The notes beneath the pieces were generated by a model that saw nothing but the letters and a program-made list of their open reading frames with translations, did no database searches and was not told the origin of the DNA. From contig JXTC01000143.1 in assembly GCA_002914845.1 (NCBI GenBank), positions 350,380 through 414,379 on the forward strand: a stretch of 64,000 bases of DNA, written 5' to 3'. Both the position numbers and the translations under genes were made by a program. The DNA comes from Trema orientale (taxonomy: Eukaryota > Streptophyta > Magnoliopsida > Rosales > Cannabaceae). Positions within the stretch are counted from its first letter, which is position 1. Each line of letters starts with the position of its first letter. Shown here piece after piece: positions 23,853-36,208 of this stretch.

Positions 23853-24904
23853 AAAGTCACTAATTGAGATTATTAGAAAATAGTTTGTGATCACAAAAAA
23901 TTTACAATTAAGTATAATCATATAAAGGAAATCCAAAAAAACTTAGCACTTATTTAATGAAATAGTGTACTATGTTTCCAATCTGGCCAATTAAATTAAA
24001 TTTTTGGACAGCACCTCCCCTAATAATATCTCATTCCCAAATATGAAAAGTATGAGAAATATTAAGGTCATTGAATATTTCCAAATAGATATGCACAAAC
24101 TCAAGAATACATAACTTCAAGGAAACTAAATGGATGTCCAGCACTACTTTCAGGAACTACTCTATTATTCCAGTACCTAAATCATTATAAAAAACATGGA
24201 ATTAATATCCTAAGAACTACCATGATAAAGACATAATAATATGCTAAAAGTATATAATGAATCAAAATGGCAAAAGGAATATAACTAATATAGACTCGTT
24301 CATACTTACACAATTATTCGAACCTATACACAATTTGCAAAATAAGAATATGAAACAAGAAATCGACAGTTTTTTTTTCCAGAATACATTACTTGAATGA
24401 TATAAGTGATAGATATTAAGTGGTGGAAATTATTATGGGATGCCGTGTATTTAAGTTACGAATCTAGGCTAATATAAATTGTCAAAATGTGTAAGCTACT
24501 CATACAATTTCGGGATTATTAGAGTTCTACCGACCAAAAAATAATAATTACAAAAGTATGGTGCAAAAAATATATAGCAAAGAAATGATATTTTTGAAAA
24601 TCAAATGTGACATTTTTCAAAATAATCTCATTAATGATTATTAGTTACTGATTTTTGGTTTCTAGCTACCACTTTGGTTATTAGTTTCTGGTACCATTTT
24701 GGTTACTAATTTCTAGTTCTGTTTTACAGTTTCTAGTTAGCACATTTATTTTTGTTATTTGTTTCTAATTTTTTGTTACAATTACCAATTTTGTTACTAG
24801 TTTCAGGTTACTAACTACCAATTACTAATCTATTAAACCTTAATCAATTTCTAGTTCTGTCTTTTTAATTGAAACATTTCATCAAACAGATACCAGTCAC
24901 CGAA
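23853..24904. other. AT-rich spacer with GGTTACTAGTTTCT-type repeats
   Basis: No gene was recognised. At 24640-24850 short degenerate repeats of the type TTTCTAGTTAC and TTTGGTTACTAGTTTC occur. They resemble the interiors of the MITEs at 62362-63350. Confidence 0.45.
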
Positions 24905-25250
24905 TGATGGGTAGCTGTGATAATGGCTTTGCTCGAGCTCATAGCCAACGACCAAGGCAACCGAACCTCTCCTTCCTATGTTACTTTCACTCACACTGAC
25001 CGCTTATTAATTGGCAACGCAATCAAGACACAGGTCACCATGAACACCCAAAACACTATCTTTGACACCAAGAGATTGATTGATCGACAATTCTCCAACC
25101 CGTCAATCCAGAGCGACATGAAGCGTTGGCCTTTTAAAGTTGTTCCTTGAAACAAGCCTGAGATGAGCGAAGAGTATGAGAAAAAATCACAGCCGAGCTC
25201 GTTTAGGAGATGAAGCATACATGGGCTAGGAAACGAAAAAACACCATACA
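24905..25250 (+). pseudogene. HSP70 N-terminal fragment, intronless
   Basis: The frame at 24917-25150 reads [20 protein letters not shown] and then [20 protein letters not shown]. This is the nucleotide-binding lobe of cytosolic HSP70, following the [20 protein letters not shown]...KRLIGR.F.D..VQ.D...WPF pattern. It stops at TGA after KVVP. Family-like residues may continue to about 25250 (E-M-K), interrupted by stops. Many plant HSP70 genes have an intron within the RLIGR.FSD segment. Here that junction is continuous, which suggests a processed copy. Start and the rest of the gene are absent. Confidence 0.82.
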
Positions 25251-25332
25251 AAAATAATCATAAGAGTTCTTTAAGGAGACGAAGCGCACAGGGGTTGGGC
25301 AACAAAAAAACACCATTCGAAAATAATTGAAA
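25195..25332 (+). repeat. 69-bp tandem duplication at the HSP70 fragment
   Basis: GAGCTCGTTTAGGAGATGAA (25195) recurs as GAGTTCTTTAAGGAGACGAA (25264). Both run into GAAACGAAAAAACACCAT / CAACAAAAAAACACCATT. The two units are about 80% alike. Confidence 0.7.
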
Positions 25333-25679
25333 ATGAGAATATAGTATATTTGTAACTTTTTTTTTTTTTTGTTAAAACAAAATATTTGTTCTAATTTCTC
25401 TTAGAATTTCTCGAATTTATATATATCAAAAGTTCAATAACGCGAAATAAAACTGCGCATTAAGCCTAAACTTAATTTATTATATGGGATGCATAATTTG
25501 AATGTGACATTGTAGATTTACGACAACACAAAACATATTTTTTAAATGATATTGTATGTCTAAGATGTCACTTTTTTAGTGCTGTCGTACTCCACTACTT
25601 TTTATAGTGTTCAGGTACGTATCGCTTTGTTAGGCAACATCATATGTGTTTGATATCACCTAAAAAGTGACGTAAAATC

Positions 25680-25696
25680 CAATTTTTCTTATAGTG
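25680..25696 (-). other. Isolated CACTA-like terminus
   Basis: TTTTTCTTATAGTG is, on the minus strand, CACTATAAGAAAAA, a typical CACTA end. It is preceded inside by ACGTCACTTTTTAGG-type motifs repeated at 25560-25670. I could not find the matching left end. Confidence 0.35.
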
Positions 25697-26649
25697 GCCT
25701 CCTATATGCTAGAATTCCTTAAGATTCACTAACAGTCAAAATTCATATGTCCTCTTTAATTTGTATCTCAAAGTGAGAGCGGAAATGAGCCAAATAAACA
25801 GGAGATGTAGTATTGGCAAAAGAGCCTCTTTTAAAACACATATTTACAAAAGAATTTTAATTTTACTTCTTACAAAATAATTTTGTTTTATAATACTCGA
25901 CCTCATGCAACTCTACACTCGACAAAACTCAATATTATACTTGACCATACGATAAACTATTTTGCAAAGACTTTTAAAATATAGGCCATTTGTTAAAATT
26001 GACCTTCAAAACGTCAATTTCACTTGATTTCTCATAATTTAATTTACCGGCTTAATACGGCTCTAGGAGAACAAGAAAAACTTTTGATTTTTGTCTATAA
26101 GGAAATTGACCTAGATAGTTTAAATTTGACCCAAATTGACCTTTTTAGTTCTCATTTTTAAAATTACAATTCTAGTACTCCCCATGCAACAAAAAGTCTA
26201 AAACACTCTCTGATTTAATAACTCCTATTAGAGTTTTAGTCCTCCATCTTTTCTTCTTTTTTTTTTTTTTAAAATCAAAAACCTTAAACAACACATTGTT
26301 GAGGAGAAGAATTGGAAGAGAAACCGTCAAGCTCTACTCTCCCATCTTTTCCCTATTTTTAGCCAAATAACCACCATTAAAAAAGTCACTTGAATCCCCT
26401 TTCATTGTTCCATCTTTGTTCTGGTTAATGACGAAAATGACAAAAACTAGATGGACTTTGAAAAAGAGAAAAGGAAAGGAAGATTTTGACTTCATATCTC
26501 CTCCTCCCCAATTTGTATCACAGAGGATATCACCGAGGTTGAAGAAGAAGAAAGTGGAGGGAGATAGAGACAGAACTTATCTCAGATTTCTTTTTTATTT
26601 TTTGCATTAAAACTTGAGATTTTTTTTTTCTTTCCTGAAATTTTATATT
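25697..26649. other. AT-rich non-coding sequence
   Basis: No gene was recognised. Short open frames such as 26416-26610 have no recognisable motifs. Confidence 0.45.
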
Positions 26650-27185
26650 GAGGTTGTTATTATTCGGATAATACTTGTATAAACTCAAATTCAGTTTGTA
26701 TGCTGATTTCCATGGTTAAAAATAGACTTTTTCCAGATCTGAAAAAATCTTGTTCGAAAATAGTCACAATTTTTGTGATTCTGAGTCTCATATTTATATT
26801 GTGACCCTATGCCACATTACTAGTGACAATGTGTCACATTTGGCTATTATCAATTTTTTATTTTAATTTTTAGATGACTAAAAGTTTTGTGGATGATCAT
26901 AAATTGGCTTAGAGTCAAAACTCTGTGCCTTATGACCACCCAAAAAATTTCCATTCATCCAAAAATTCAGTAAAATACACAATTAATAATAGCCAATTAT
27001 GATATATTGTCACTAATAATGGGATATAGGGTCACCAATATGTGACACAGTGTCAAACAAATCGTGACTATTTTTGAATGAGATTTTTTCAAATTTGGAA
27101 AAATGTTTATTTGTAACCATAATAAACAATACATCGACTTAATTTGAGTTCACACAAATATTACTCTATCAATTACAACTTCATT
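26650..27185. mobile_element. Foldback element with ~200-bp arms
   Basis: The left arm contains AAAATAGTCACAATTTTTGT, CACATTACTAGTGACAATGT and TTGGCTATTAT. The right arm contains their complements in reverse order (ATAATAGCCAA, ATTGTCACTAATAATGGG, CGTGACTATTTTTGAATG). The similarity continues outward to TGAGGTTGT / ACAACTTCA. Borders and target duplication are uncertain. There is no coding content. Confidence 0.65.
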
Positions 27186-28379
27186 TTGCTTCTTATCTAA
27201 ATTTCTTACTATAGGTATTGATATACAAATTATTTTCAACACCCTTGACCTCGAAATTCTTCTTCTTCAATCTTGGTGATGTCGATGGATAGAATGAGTT
27301 AAAATCCAATCTAAACCTTGTTTTCTAGTTGGGTCCATTTATAAGTTGCTTCTATAGGATTTTGGTATATTTTGGTGTATGAAATTACAAGTTAGAGACA
27401 TTTTTTAAGGTTGTTTTTGTTAGTTTTTTATACGGTTTCATGAATTTTCCGACAGCCATTCATCTTCTTTACCACTTTCCCATATGTCAAGTATCACATA
27501 TATGATCCTTAATAAAGAAAATATCATGTCTTTTCTTGTAAAATTAGATTTGTGTTAAACAAATATTTCCGAGCCATTATTAGCCAGTAGAAATACTTAT
27601 CTTCCTTCTGTAAGGTTGGCACAAATTTTATGATTGGGAGTCACAAATCATGGTAATATGCAAAGAATGTATAAATCACGATAACAGGATCTCACAATAT
27701 TTGTAATGATATAAAACATATTGTGGCCATAAGTCACAAAATTGTGACCACAAGCTGGACGTTTGGGAGAAAAATTTTAGGAGAAAATAGGGAAGATGAG
27801 GGAAATACTCATCTAAAAAGCACAAAATGGCAGAAGAATAGTTTTGGAATGAGCATTTTTTCTTTCTTCAAAAGTAATTAAAAAAGTCATTATTTAATTT
27901 GGCACCTTGGTAGTGTGTGTGTGTGTGTCATTTTCCTTTAATTTGTAGTAAGTGGTGGTCATTAGTTAAGCCCCACTTTATAAAAAAAAAAAAAAAAAAA
28001 AAGGTCATTATTTTGAACTATAAGTATCATTTTAAAAAAATAAACTAAAAAGGTCAATTTGGCCAAAATCTCGTATCCATATATAGGAATGAATAGTTTT
28101 CTAATTATTAATGTTGCTCAATATTGGTAGCTTTGCCATGAAGCAGTTATATCCCGCAATAGATCTTCCCACTTTCAAGGGAATATGATTATAAAGTTTT
28201 CAAAAAAGATAAATAGATAGAACTACCAAGGAATAAACTTTACGTTCGTATAGCCTAAATTTAAAGCAAGAAAAGCCGAAAGATGGCAAAAGAGGGTATA
28301 TATTCGACCGCACCTCCCCAATATGTAATTCCTTATCTACATAACGACCAGATATATTTCTTGGCGTTAATTTATTTAA
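27186..28379. other. AT-rich sequence with microsatellites
   Basis: No gene was recognised. It contains a (GT)n tract near 27914-27928 and a run of about 20 A near 27982-28001. Confidence 0.5.
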
Positions 28380-28918
28380 GGGTTAAATATAGTAATGGTC
28401 TCTAAATTATACTCATTGTATTATTTTGTCCCCTAAATTTTAAATTTGCGTAGTAATGACTCCCTAAATAATGTAATTATTACGGTAATGGCCCCTTTGT
28501 CACAAATTATTAGTTTTTTAGCAAAAAATAGTCATAGACAAATCATATAATTGAACATTATTTGTTTCTATGAGATAGAATCTCATTTTTAGCCATAAAT
28601 ACTAAACTGTGTACTTTGTACCAGACTCATTTCTACTAAAAATTTAACAATTTGTGAAACAAAAAAACGATCATTGTTGCAATAATTGTGTAAGTCTTAT
28701 TAGTCTACTATGTAATTTAAAATTTTAGAATTTCATTCTTGACTACAGTGACCAAATTATATATTTTGTAATGACTTATTTTAGTTAAATATTTATCAAT
28801 TTGTGACAAAAAGATTATTGTTGCAATAATTACATAATTTCGAAATAATTACTATATAAGTTAAAATTTTATGGGACAAAGTACTACAAGTATAATTCAG
28901 GGGCTATATTATTAACCT
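28380..28918. mobile_element. MULE-type MITE, 9-bp target duplication TTTATTTAA
   Basis: The 539-bp element starts GGGTTAAATATAGTAATGG and ends with a drifted complement (CTATATTATTAACCT). Arms pair over more than 120 bp, for example TTTTGTCCCCTAAATTTTAA against TTAAAATTTTATGGGACAAA. TTTATTTAA flanks both ends (28371-28379 and 28919-28927). No coding capacity. Confidence 0.8.
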
Positions 28919-29549
28919 TTTATTTAATTTTTATCCTAATCATTCATTCCAAACTCAAATGACGATAACCTTTTAAATTTACTTAACAAATACCAAGTAT
29001 ATCGAGCAGCTTAATTAGTATATATGAGTTTAGTAGGAAGGAGTAGTAGAAGGAATGAGAAGGTAATCGAAGAGGATTAATGGATAGACTTGGGATAAGG
29101 CAGTTGTTTGATAGGAAGAATTATATATAAGAAGAAATAGATTAGACAATAAATTTCAAATTCTCAATTTAGTCTATTTTAATTCCCTTCATATTAGAGA
29201 AATTTTAAGAGAAAAATTTACATTCAAGTAGTAGAGAGTAACCCTTGAACGATAAAACCTTCTACATCCTTCCATTTTTTAGAAGATTTTGGTATTTTCT
29301 GATATCTTTCATAGTGAAGATCATAAAGGATAAGTGCTCTCCTTCCTCAGTATCTCTTATTTCCTTCCCTATGAAAATTAATGTACCTCCTTTCTTATCC
29401 CTGCGGAATTTTCATACTTTATCTTTTATTAATTTCTTTGAGATAGAGATGTATTAGAATAATTTATTTTATTTCAAAATTAACGAACAAACAATATCTC
29501 TAAACATCAAAATATTCATCGCCAATCAACAGTATGTATGGCGAGCAGC

Positions 29550-29914
29550 CACTGCAAGAAACCTAAAAAAAAAAAAAAGTTATCATTAATTTAGTGACAA
29601 CTTTTTAGTCAAAAAAACACAATGACTGAAAGTGATATTTAGTCAAAAAAAAATCTTAACTAAAATGTAGTATTTACTCACAACTTATCATTAATATATT
29701 TTTAGGCACAACATTTTATATATAGTAATAAAATTGATTGTAACATTTAAAAGTATATTTAGTCACAACAAAATGCGTATTTTATTGCTAAAATTTTCAG
29801 TCACGTACAAATTTTTTACTCACAATATAATGATGATAATATTCTTTTAATTACGAATTTGTCACTTTTAGTCACAATTTATTGTAACAAATTAAAATGA
29901 AGTTTTTTGTAGTG
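29550..29914. mobile_element. Short CACTA-type MITE, 3-bp duplication AGC
   Basis: The left end is CACTGCAAGAAACCT and the right end is AAGTTTTTTGTAGTG (complement CACTACAAAAAACTT). AGC lies immediately outside both (29547-29549 and 29915-29917). The interior repeats TAGTCA-AAA and TAGTCACAA motifs on both strands. It is 365 bp, with no coding content. Confidence 0.8.
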
Positions 29915-30067
29915 AGCTCTCTCTAATCTTTTTAGATGTATCATGACAAGGTTGAACTTGCCAATAGTACATCTATATAAATTCATTATCATGAATATTA
30001 CTCATATATATATAATATTTTTATTTTTTTTAGTGGATAATATTATAATATTAGTGGATAATATTAC

Positions 30068-30293
30068 CAATGGCTTCCTAGGTTTTGTTTGTGTAGAGAG
30101 AGAGAGAGAGAGACAATCGTAAATGAGAGAAGATCTGAGAGGGTAAAAGTGAGGGGTGTGTGTCTAAGGGTACCCTTTGTATTTTAAAAATATGAAAATT
30201 AAAAAGGGATATATTTGTTAATAAAATAAAAAGGGATATGTATTAATTCTTACCCCAAAAGTGGGGTATTCCTGTACAAAACCCATTATTTAT
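30068..30293 (-). repeat. Dispersed repeat terminus, partner of 16265-16560
   Basis: The complement reads TTTTGTACAGGAATACCCCA, TACATATCCCTTTTTATTTT, TTAGACACACACCCC and (TC)n in the same order as the copy at 16265. It includes a (GA)n tract near 30093-30111. Roughly 88-90% identical by eye. Confidence 0.7.
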
Positions 30294-32589
30294 TTATTTG
30301 GAAACTTTACCATATAATATCAAACGTTCCCTTAAAAAAAAACGAAAGAAGAAAAAAAGTATCCCCTCTGTCACTTTTTACTCGAACTAATATTCATATG
30401 AAATGTCCTAAATATTCTTTAACATTTTATAGATTATTACAACCAAACATTTTTATTTTTTTTAATTTCTATTCTGAAAAAATGAAAAATACTTATCTAA
30501 TAAAACTATGTCATTTTGGCAGACAATCAAATGAGATCAAAATAATTTAAAATTTCGGCAACAATCAAGTTAAAGTACAAAATTGTGTGTTTTACAAAAT
30601 TATTTGGGTGTTATCAATAAAAGGATATTTATGGCATTTCAAGAAAATTTAACCCAAATTTGACAGAAAAAAGTGATGTAGGGGATACTTGCTTTACTAT
30701 TTTGCAAAAATAGTAGGAAAATTTTGGTTTTCTCAAAATAGAGGCTCTAATGTGGTATTTAAAATAATAGAAGGATTGTTTTAAATTTGAAACTCTCTCT
30801 TATTTAAATTAGGGGCTTCTTATAAAATTTCAAACCCAAAGTACCGAAAATTGAAAAATCACTGCTGGATTTTTCTGAAAAATTTCGGATTTATTTAGAA
30901 AAATAGTACTTTGTAAATTTTGTTTAGAAAAATAGCACTTATAATAAATATTTAGAAAAATACTAATTTTTCTTCAAAATTGGTATTTTTCAATGGTACT
31001 GGAGATAGCGAGTTGAGTTAGTTGGGGTAACCAATCTAGTTATTTTAGTAACAATCAAGTTACCTGAGGTATTTTGACCGTTTATTTCAAGTATCTCATC
31101 AATTAATAAAAAGTAATATTTTTCTAAATACGTTTAAAAATGATATTTTTTTAATTAAAATCAGAGTTTTTTCAAAAAATTTCAAAATCTGAGATTTTTC
31201 AATTTTTTTGAACAATTATTATAAAAAATCAAATTTCTTCTTTAGGATGGGGTTTCTCAAGAATAGCAGTTCCTTACTCAATTATTGTAATGACGCGGCT
31301 GAATCAAATATTGAAAATATTGATAGTTTTAAACCTAAATAGGCTAGATAGTTTTAAACCTAAATAGGCTAAATTATCCTACACAAACATCAAAATTAAA
31401 AAAAATTCACAAATCATGGAAAAGAAAGAAATGACAAAATTGAAATTTCCATAATAAAAAGGGCTACAAACTTGTAGTAAAAAGATACTCCAAAAGTACA
31501 AAATTAAGGCAAAGAAATGCCATCCAGCCTAGTTAAATTCTTAAGAAATTAATTCTTTTAGTTAGATTAAAATTTTGTAGGCATGAATAAACATGTTGTG
31601 ACTTCACAATTCTAAAAATTTTGATGAAGTGATTTTTTTTAAATTTCTATGTAGACATAAAATTAAATGAAAAAAACACATTTTATATAACTCAATAGCA
31701 GAAAAAAAAAAAAGAAACTAAAATTAATTAATATTTTAAATCCCAAAAGTTGGTCCATATATTCTTTTAGTTATAAATGTATAAATTAAGACATGTATAT
31801 ATATAAAGTGAGTTTTCATCGAGAAAGCAAAATATTAAAAAAGAAGAAAGATAGAGAGATTTTTAAAGCAAGTGGTAGGAAAAAAAAAGGTGTTTCATAT
31901 GATTTTTATCGATGGTAAATTTTGGAATAGGTAACATTTTTAAAAGGTTCGTGTTGAAAAAATGTTTAATTTAAAAACTTTGAAAGAGGATATCTTTGGA
32001 AATTATGTGAAAAAAGGAAAAAAAAAAAAAAGAGAAAAATAAGATGACAATAAAACCAGAGGAAATTGCAGCAAAAGTCTCTTTCTTAGTCAAAATTTAC
32101 ACTTATATACCTAATCTGTAGCAATCGTTAATTATTTTTGTTAAGTGCCACCTCAGAAGATAAGTGTCGCCATCTGAGATATTATGTCATTTTTAAAAAT
32201 GTAAAAAAATTAGAAAAATGAAAAAAAAAATCATAAAAAAATTTTAAAGACCTTTCTCTATCATCATCTCTCTTCTTTCTCCCTCTCTTAAATATATTAT
32301 AACTAAAATCCAGAAAACGAAAATGCTTTTCTCCTCCATGCATACATCCCATTGATCACCCTCAAATATTGAAGAATTGGATTTATACAAAATCTTTGCA
32401 AATAAAAAAGTAAACTATATTCTTAAATTGATATGTCCAATCACCATTATTATCATCAAACCAGTAAAAGTAATGATTTTCAATCCGTAATATTAATACT
32501 TGTTTCCAGTGTGAGGATCTAATATATATACCAGTTGTTATTCCGCACGGATTGGTATTACTATTGTGGACCAATCAAAACTACCATTT
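30294..32589. other. AT-rich spacer with a weak foldback and a 25-bp duplication
   Basis: No gene was recognised. Between about 30835 and 31225, ATTGAAAAATCACTGC...TTTAGAAAAATAGTACTT pairs loosely with AAGTAATATTTTTCTAAA...GATTTTTCAAT, suggesting an old TIR element. At 31322-31373 a 25-bp unit (GATAGTTTTAAACCTAAATA...) is present twice in tandem. Confidence 0.45.
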
Positions 32590-32985
32590 ATTTAAGGAAT
32601 TAATTTTAATATAAGCTATCATTACTATTAAATTATATTTTATAAGTACAATGTATTACATTATTATATAGAAAAATTCTAATTTATAATTAGGTACAAT
32701 ATATTATAGTATTGCATAGAAAAATAAATATATTTGATGAGATAAATGTAAAATTACTATTTATTCAAGAAAATAAATTTAATATAAACAATCATTATTA
32801 TTAAATTATTTTTTTAAAATCTATATATATTAGGACCAATCATAACATAGAAAAATAACAATAAGATCAATCATATTATGAAAAAATAAAAGTTAAATTA
32901 GAAATTTTCTTAAACTTTTAACAGTAGAATACTTATCAAAGAAACTATCAAAATTTTTTAAATTCACTCTATGCTTCAGCTTAAT
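32590..32985. repeat. AT-rich repeat, copy 1 (left of the retrotransposon)
   Basis: This matches 45495-45885 in the same orientation at roughly 80% by eye. Shared landmarks include AATATAAGCTATCATTA, AAATATATTTGATGAG, GACCAATC and TTAGAAATTTTC. Part of it recurs at 46735-46905. The Tat retrotransposon lies between copies 1 and 2. Confidence 0.6.
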
Positions 32986-33185
32986 ATTTATGATATATAT
33001 ATATTTTATGAGAAGAAGTCTTCTATGCCCTTTCATGCCCAAATCTCTCGTATTGTCCTCTAGAGATAATGTGCTCAATTTATACAATGGATAATATTTC
33101 CAATAGCCTATTCCCGTCATTAGAAGACATGCATACTCTTATCAATCTCAAAATAGAAATCTAATATAGTTGGAAAAGTATAAAT

Positions 33186-33190
33186 AATAT
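33186..33190. repeat. Target-site duplication (left), AATAT
   Basis: AATAT directly precedes the 5' LTR. The identical pentamer follows the 3' LTR at 45114-45118. A 5-bp duplication is standard for plant LTR retrotransposon integrases. Confidence 0.92.
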
Positions 33191-33935
33191 TGTGGGGCCC
33201 ACTCTCAAATCGTTCGCCACGTGGGCAGTTCGCTAGCTGGTAGAGAATTCACCAACCGGCACACGTGTGAGAAAGCAGCCTGGGAATCACGCGATCCGCA
33301 CGAGATGCTAGAGGACCCGTCCGGTTGTTGTGGGCCAAGGCCGCACCCATCTGAGATCCTAGATGGGCTCGGCCTCATCCGACCTTCGCCTCAACAGCTG
33401 GGGGGGTCAGAAGCCTCGAAGGTCTTCCGTCAGAGGGCCATGCGAGACAACACACAGATCCAGACCTAGACAGGGCATTTAATGCGATCCTGGGTAGGTG
33501 TGCAAACTGGGCAAGCCGTCCCGACAGAGCGGCGAATTGTCGGCGTCCTCTCACATCGAGCCCACACCGGAAACAATGGCAGAAAGTAGGCCATGTCAAT
33601 CAAGGGGGATCACGGCAGTCTAGGCCCGTGATTTCCAGAATCGATCATGATGAGAGAAGGTACTTAATCCTGGGATTAAGCGCTAATAGTGCCCCAACCT
33701 CAGGATATATATATATATAACCTGCATTCTTTTCAGATAGATAGACAAAAAAAAGTATAAAAAATATATCTTGCTCTTCAGATATCCTGACTTCTCATCC
33801 TAGTGAGAAAGTATCTGACTTAAGCATCGGAGAGTCTTTGCAGGTGCGGACCCCCACTTCTCTAACCAAGCTTGAAGTCGAGGACAGCCAAGGATATCGA
33901 AGACACGTGGACAGTTGGTAAGAATCGTGCCAACA
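33191..33935 (+). repeat. 5' LTR (745 bp)
   Basis: Begins TGTGGGGCCCACTC and ends GTGCCAACA. It contains a G-box (CCACGTGG near 33217) and a candidate TATA tract (GGATATATATATATATAAC near 33703-33721) that would place the start of transcription around 33745. It is 15 bp longer than the 3' LTR, through a 14-bp A-rich insertion, one extra TA and one G fewer. Confidence 0.95.
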
Positions 33936-33956
33936 GTTTGGCGCCGTCTATGGGAA
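33936..33956 (+). other. Primer-binding site
   Basis: GTTTGGCGCCGTCTATGGGA follows the LTR directly. TGGCGCCGT matches the complement of a tRNA-Asp-type 3' end; the remaining bases are the TGGGA form common in Tat/Athila elements. The first in-frame ATG of the gag frame (33950) overlaps it. Confidence 0.8.
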
Positions 33957-35770
33957 AGCGAGTGAGAACTTTGCAACTCCTTCCCGAACAAAAAGCCGTA
34001 CGACCGCGAATGGCACCATCAAGAATGACGATAAGAAGCGCTTGCCCCGAGGTGGAAGAAAGATCCCAGGAAGAGCGGCCTAGCATGGAACAGAATTTGG
34101 ATCAAATGCTCGCCGCTCTAACGGAAGCAAACAGAAAAGCGGAGATGGCCCACCAGGCCGTCGTGGGGCTAAGAGAAGAAGTCGCAGCAATCCGCAGGGA
34201 CAATGTGCGCCTAGAAGGGCTGCTAGGCAGCGAAGCAAGGAGCGAGCGCCGAGACGATTTCGACGAAGAGGTCCAACAAGAGGCTCGGAGGCAGCATAGC
34301 CTATCCGGTGGGAGATACCCTGTCCCCTCCGAACCGGCAATGCGTGAGGAGCAACAGAGCCATACGAAGCCTCTCCGGGCGGGTGGAATGACGGACAGAC
34401 AACGCCCTAGGGGCCCCGAAGATCCGTTCCCGGACTGGAAGCGAGAAACGATGGCGGAACTAGGTCGGTGACTCGGCGCCTATCACGGCCAGACTCCTGC
34501 CGACTTGGCAAAACAGGCCGTGCGTGGGATCAACCGAACCGCTTTCGCTGATTGGATTCAATCGGAACCCAAACCGAAGGACTTCACGACTCCAACCATC
34601 AAGCCGTTCGAAGGAAAGACCGACCCCCTCGACCACATATATCAATTCCAGCAGAAGATGGCCCTGGAGACCAGGAACGAAGCAGTAATCTGCAAAGTTT
34701 TCTCCACTACCTTAGCGGAGCCTGCCCTGGTATGGTTCAGGCGGCTCCCTGAACGCTCCATAAATGGATTCGAAGACTTTTGCAAGATGTTCCTGAAACA
34801 ATACGCAGGTGCCAGAAGGTAGCAAAAGACGATGCGAGACCTGGACCGAATGGAGCAGTCCGCGACCGAGTCCCCGAGGGACTATCTATCTCGTTTCTTG
34901 GACATGATGTCCCTGATTCACGACCCTGACACTGTCCAAGCCGCGAGCTCTTTCGTCAGAGGACTTCAACCAGGCTTGATGTTGTCTGACTACTTACTCC
35001 TGAATCTGCCGTACGATATGGCCGACGTCCAGGCGCAATCCGAAGGGGTCTTCCGAGTGTTGGACAGCCACCAGAGAGCGCCCAAAGCTTCGGCGGCGAT
35101 CACAACCACGCCGGCACAGACCCCGACGACCCAGGGAACTAAAAGGCCTGCACCAGCTCAAACGACGACGCCGAAGGCATCCCCTGGGCAGGCTGACACA
35201 AAGGCGGGCAAGAAGAGAAAGACGTTCAGAGAGCCCCTGCCGAAGTTAGAACTCAACACGACGATCGACATCATCTTTCTCCAAAACAAAGATAAGGGTA
35301 TTTTCAAAGACCGCGTCCCCGACCACATGAAGAACAAGAATAGGTACTGCCAGTTTCATAGGGACCATGGGCATGATACTGTTCACTGTCGTAACCTTTA
35401 CGCGCAGGTAATGATTGCAATCCAGGCGGGCAAGCTGAAACAGTACGCGAAGGCGGACGGGCAAGCCAAAAAGGACACCGCTGGGCAAGACAAGGGGAAG
35501 CAGACCCCGGCCTCGGGATCGGAACAGCAAACCCTAAGGATTGTGCCGATGATCGTGGGCAGACCAGAGCCCAGCCAGGGTCGGGAAGAGAGAGACAATA
35601 TCCACAGGAGGACCGAAGAGAGGGTGAAACGCTTGAGAAGTCTGGGTCACTCCGTGAACCACCTGGCAACGGAGCAAGCTCATACCTCGGCCGTCCCTAT
35701 TGCTTTTACCCAGCAAGACCTGGCCGGAGTGCGCCTGCCTCACGACGACCCGCTAGTGGTCAAGCTGTAG
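33950..35770 (+). pseudogene. gag (capsid/nucleocapsid) of the Tat element
   Basis: The gag-pol frame is open from 33950, with a more likely start at 34010 clear of the primer site. It is broken by TGA at 34469, TAG at 34820 and TAG at 35768, with no frame change. The N-terminal part is coiled-coil-like (LDQMLAALTEANRKAEMAHQ). The conserved capsid core reads PFEGKTDPLDHIYQFQQKMA and WFRRLPERSINGFEDFCKMF. A zinc-knuckle variant, CQFHRDHGHDTVHC, lies near 35348-35389; its second ligand is His rather than Cys, as is usual for Tat Gag. The contexts suggest the stops arose from CGA (34469) and CAG (34820, 35768). Confidence 0.88.
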
Positions 35771-36208
35771 ATCGATTCTTCAATGGTAGGAAGAGTCTTG
35801 ATTGATGGGTGTAGTAGCGTCGACGTCTTATTCCTCAGCACCTTCGAAAACATGGGCTTGAACCGAAGCATGCTGAGGCCGACCTACCAACCACTGTTCG
35901 CTTTCAACAGCAACAGGGTCAGCCCTCTAGGGGTCGTGACGTTAAAGGTCTACGCCGCCGACAGAAGCCTAGATGTCGACTTCGTCGTCGTCGATTGTCA
36001 ATCCTCGTTCAACGCCATCATGGGGAGGGGTTGGATTCACGCCATGTATGGGATCGCGTCCACCCTCCACCAGGTCCTGAGGTGTCAGTCGACGGACGGG
36101 ACCTACACAATAGATATCAAGGGAGACCAGACCTCCGCTAGGAAGTGCTTTTCAACCGCTATGAAAGGCCCCGCGGCGAGCACAGCCGTCCTAACGGAGG
36201 ACAAATAG
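35771..36208 (+). pseudogene. Aspartic protease region of pol
   Basis: The frame continues and reads GRVLIDGCSSVDVLF, the position of the retroviral-type aspartic protease active site. The usual D-T/S-G triplet is D-G-C here, so the catalytic loop may be damaged or divergent. A flap-like hydrophobic stretch (VDFVVVDCQSSFNAIMGRGW) follows and matches the FNAILGRPWL block of plant gypsy proteases. TAG at 36206 ends this section. Confidence 0.8.

Noticed and set aside
23181..23936. Open frames of more than 200 codons across the N gap
   Set aside because: They consist of X residues translated from Ns; only a few real codons lie at each edge.
33862..34340. Minus-strand open frames opposite gag and pol
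   Set aside because: High GC and codon bias on the plus strand leave the complementary frames open. No motifs are present.
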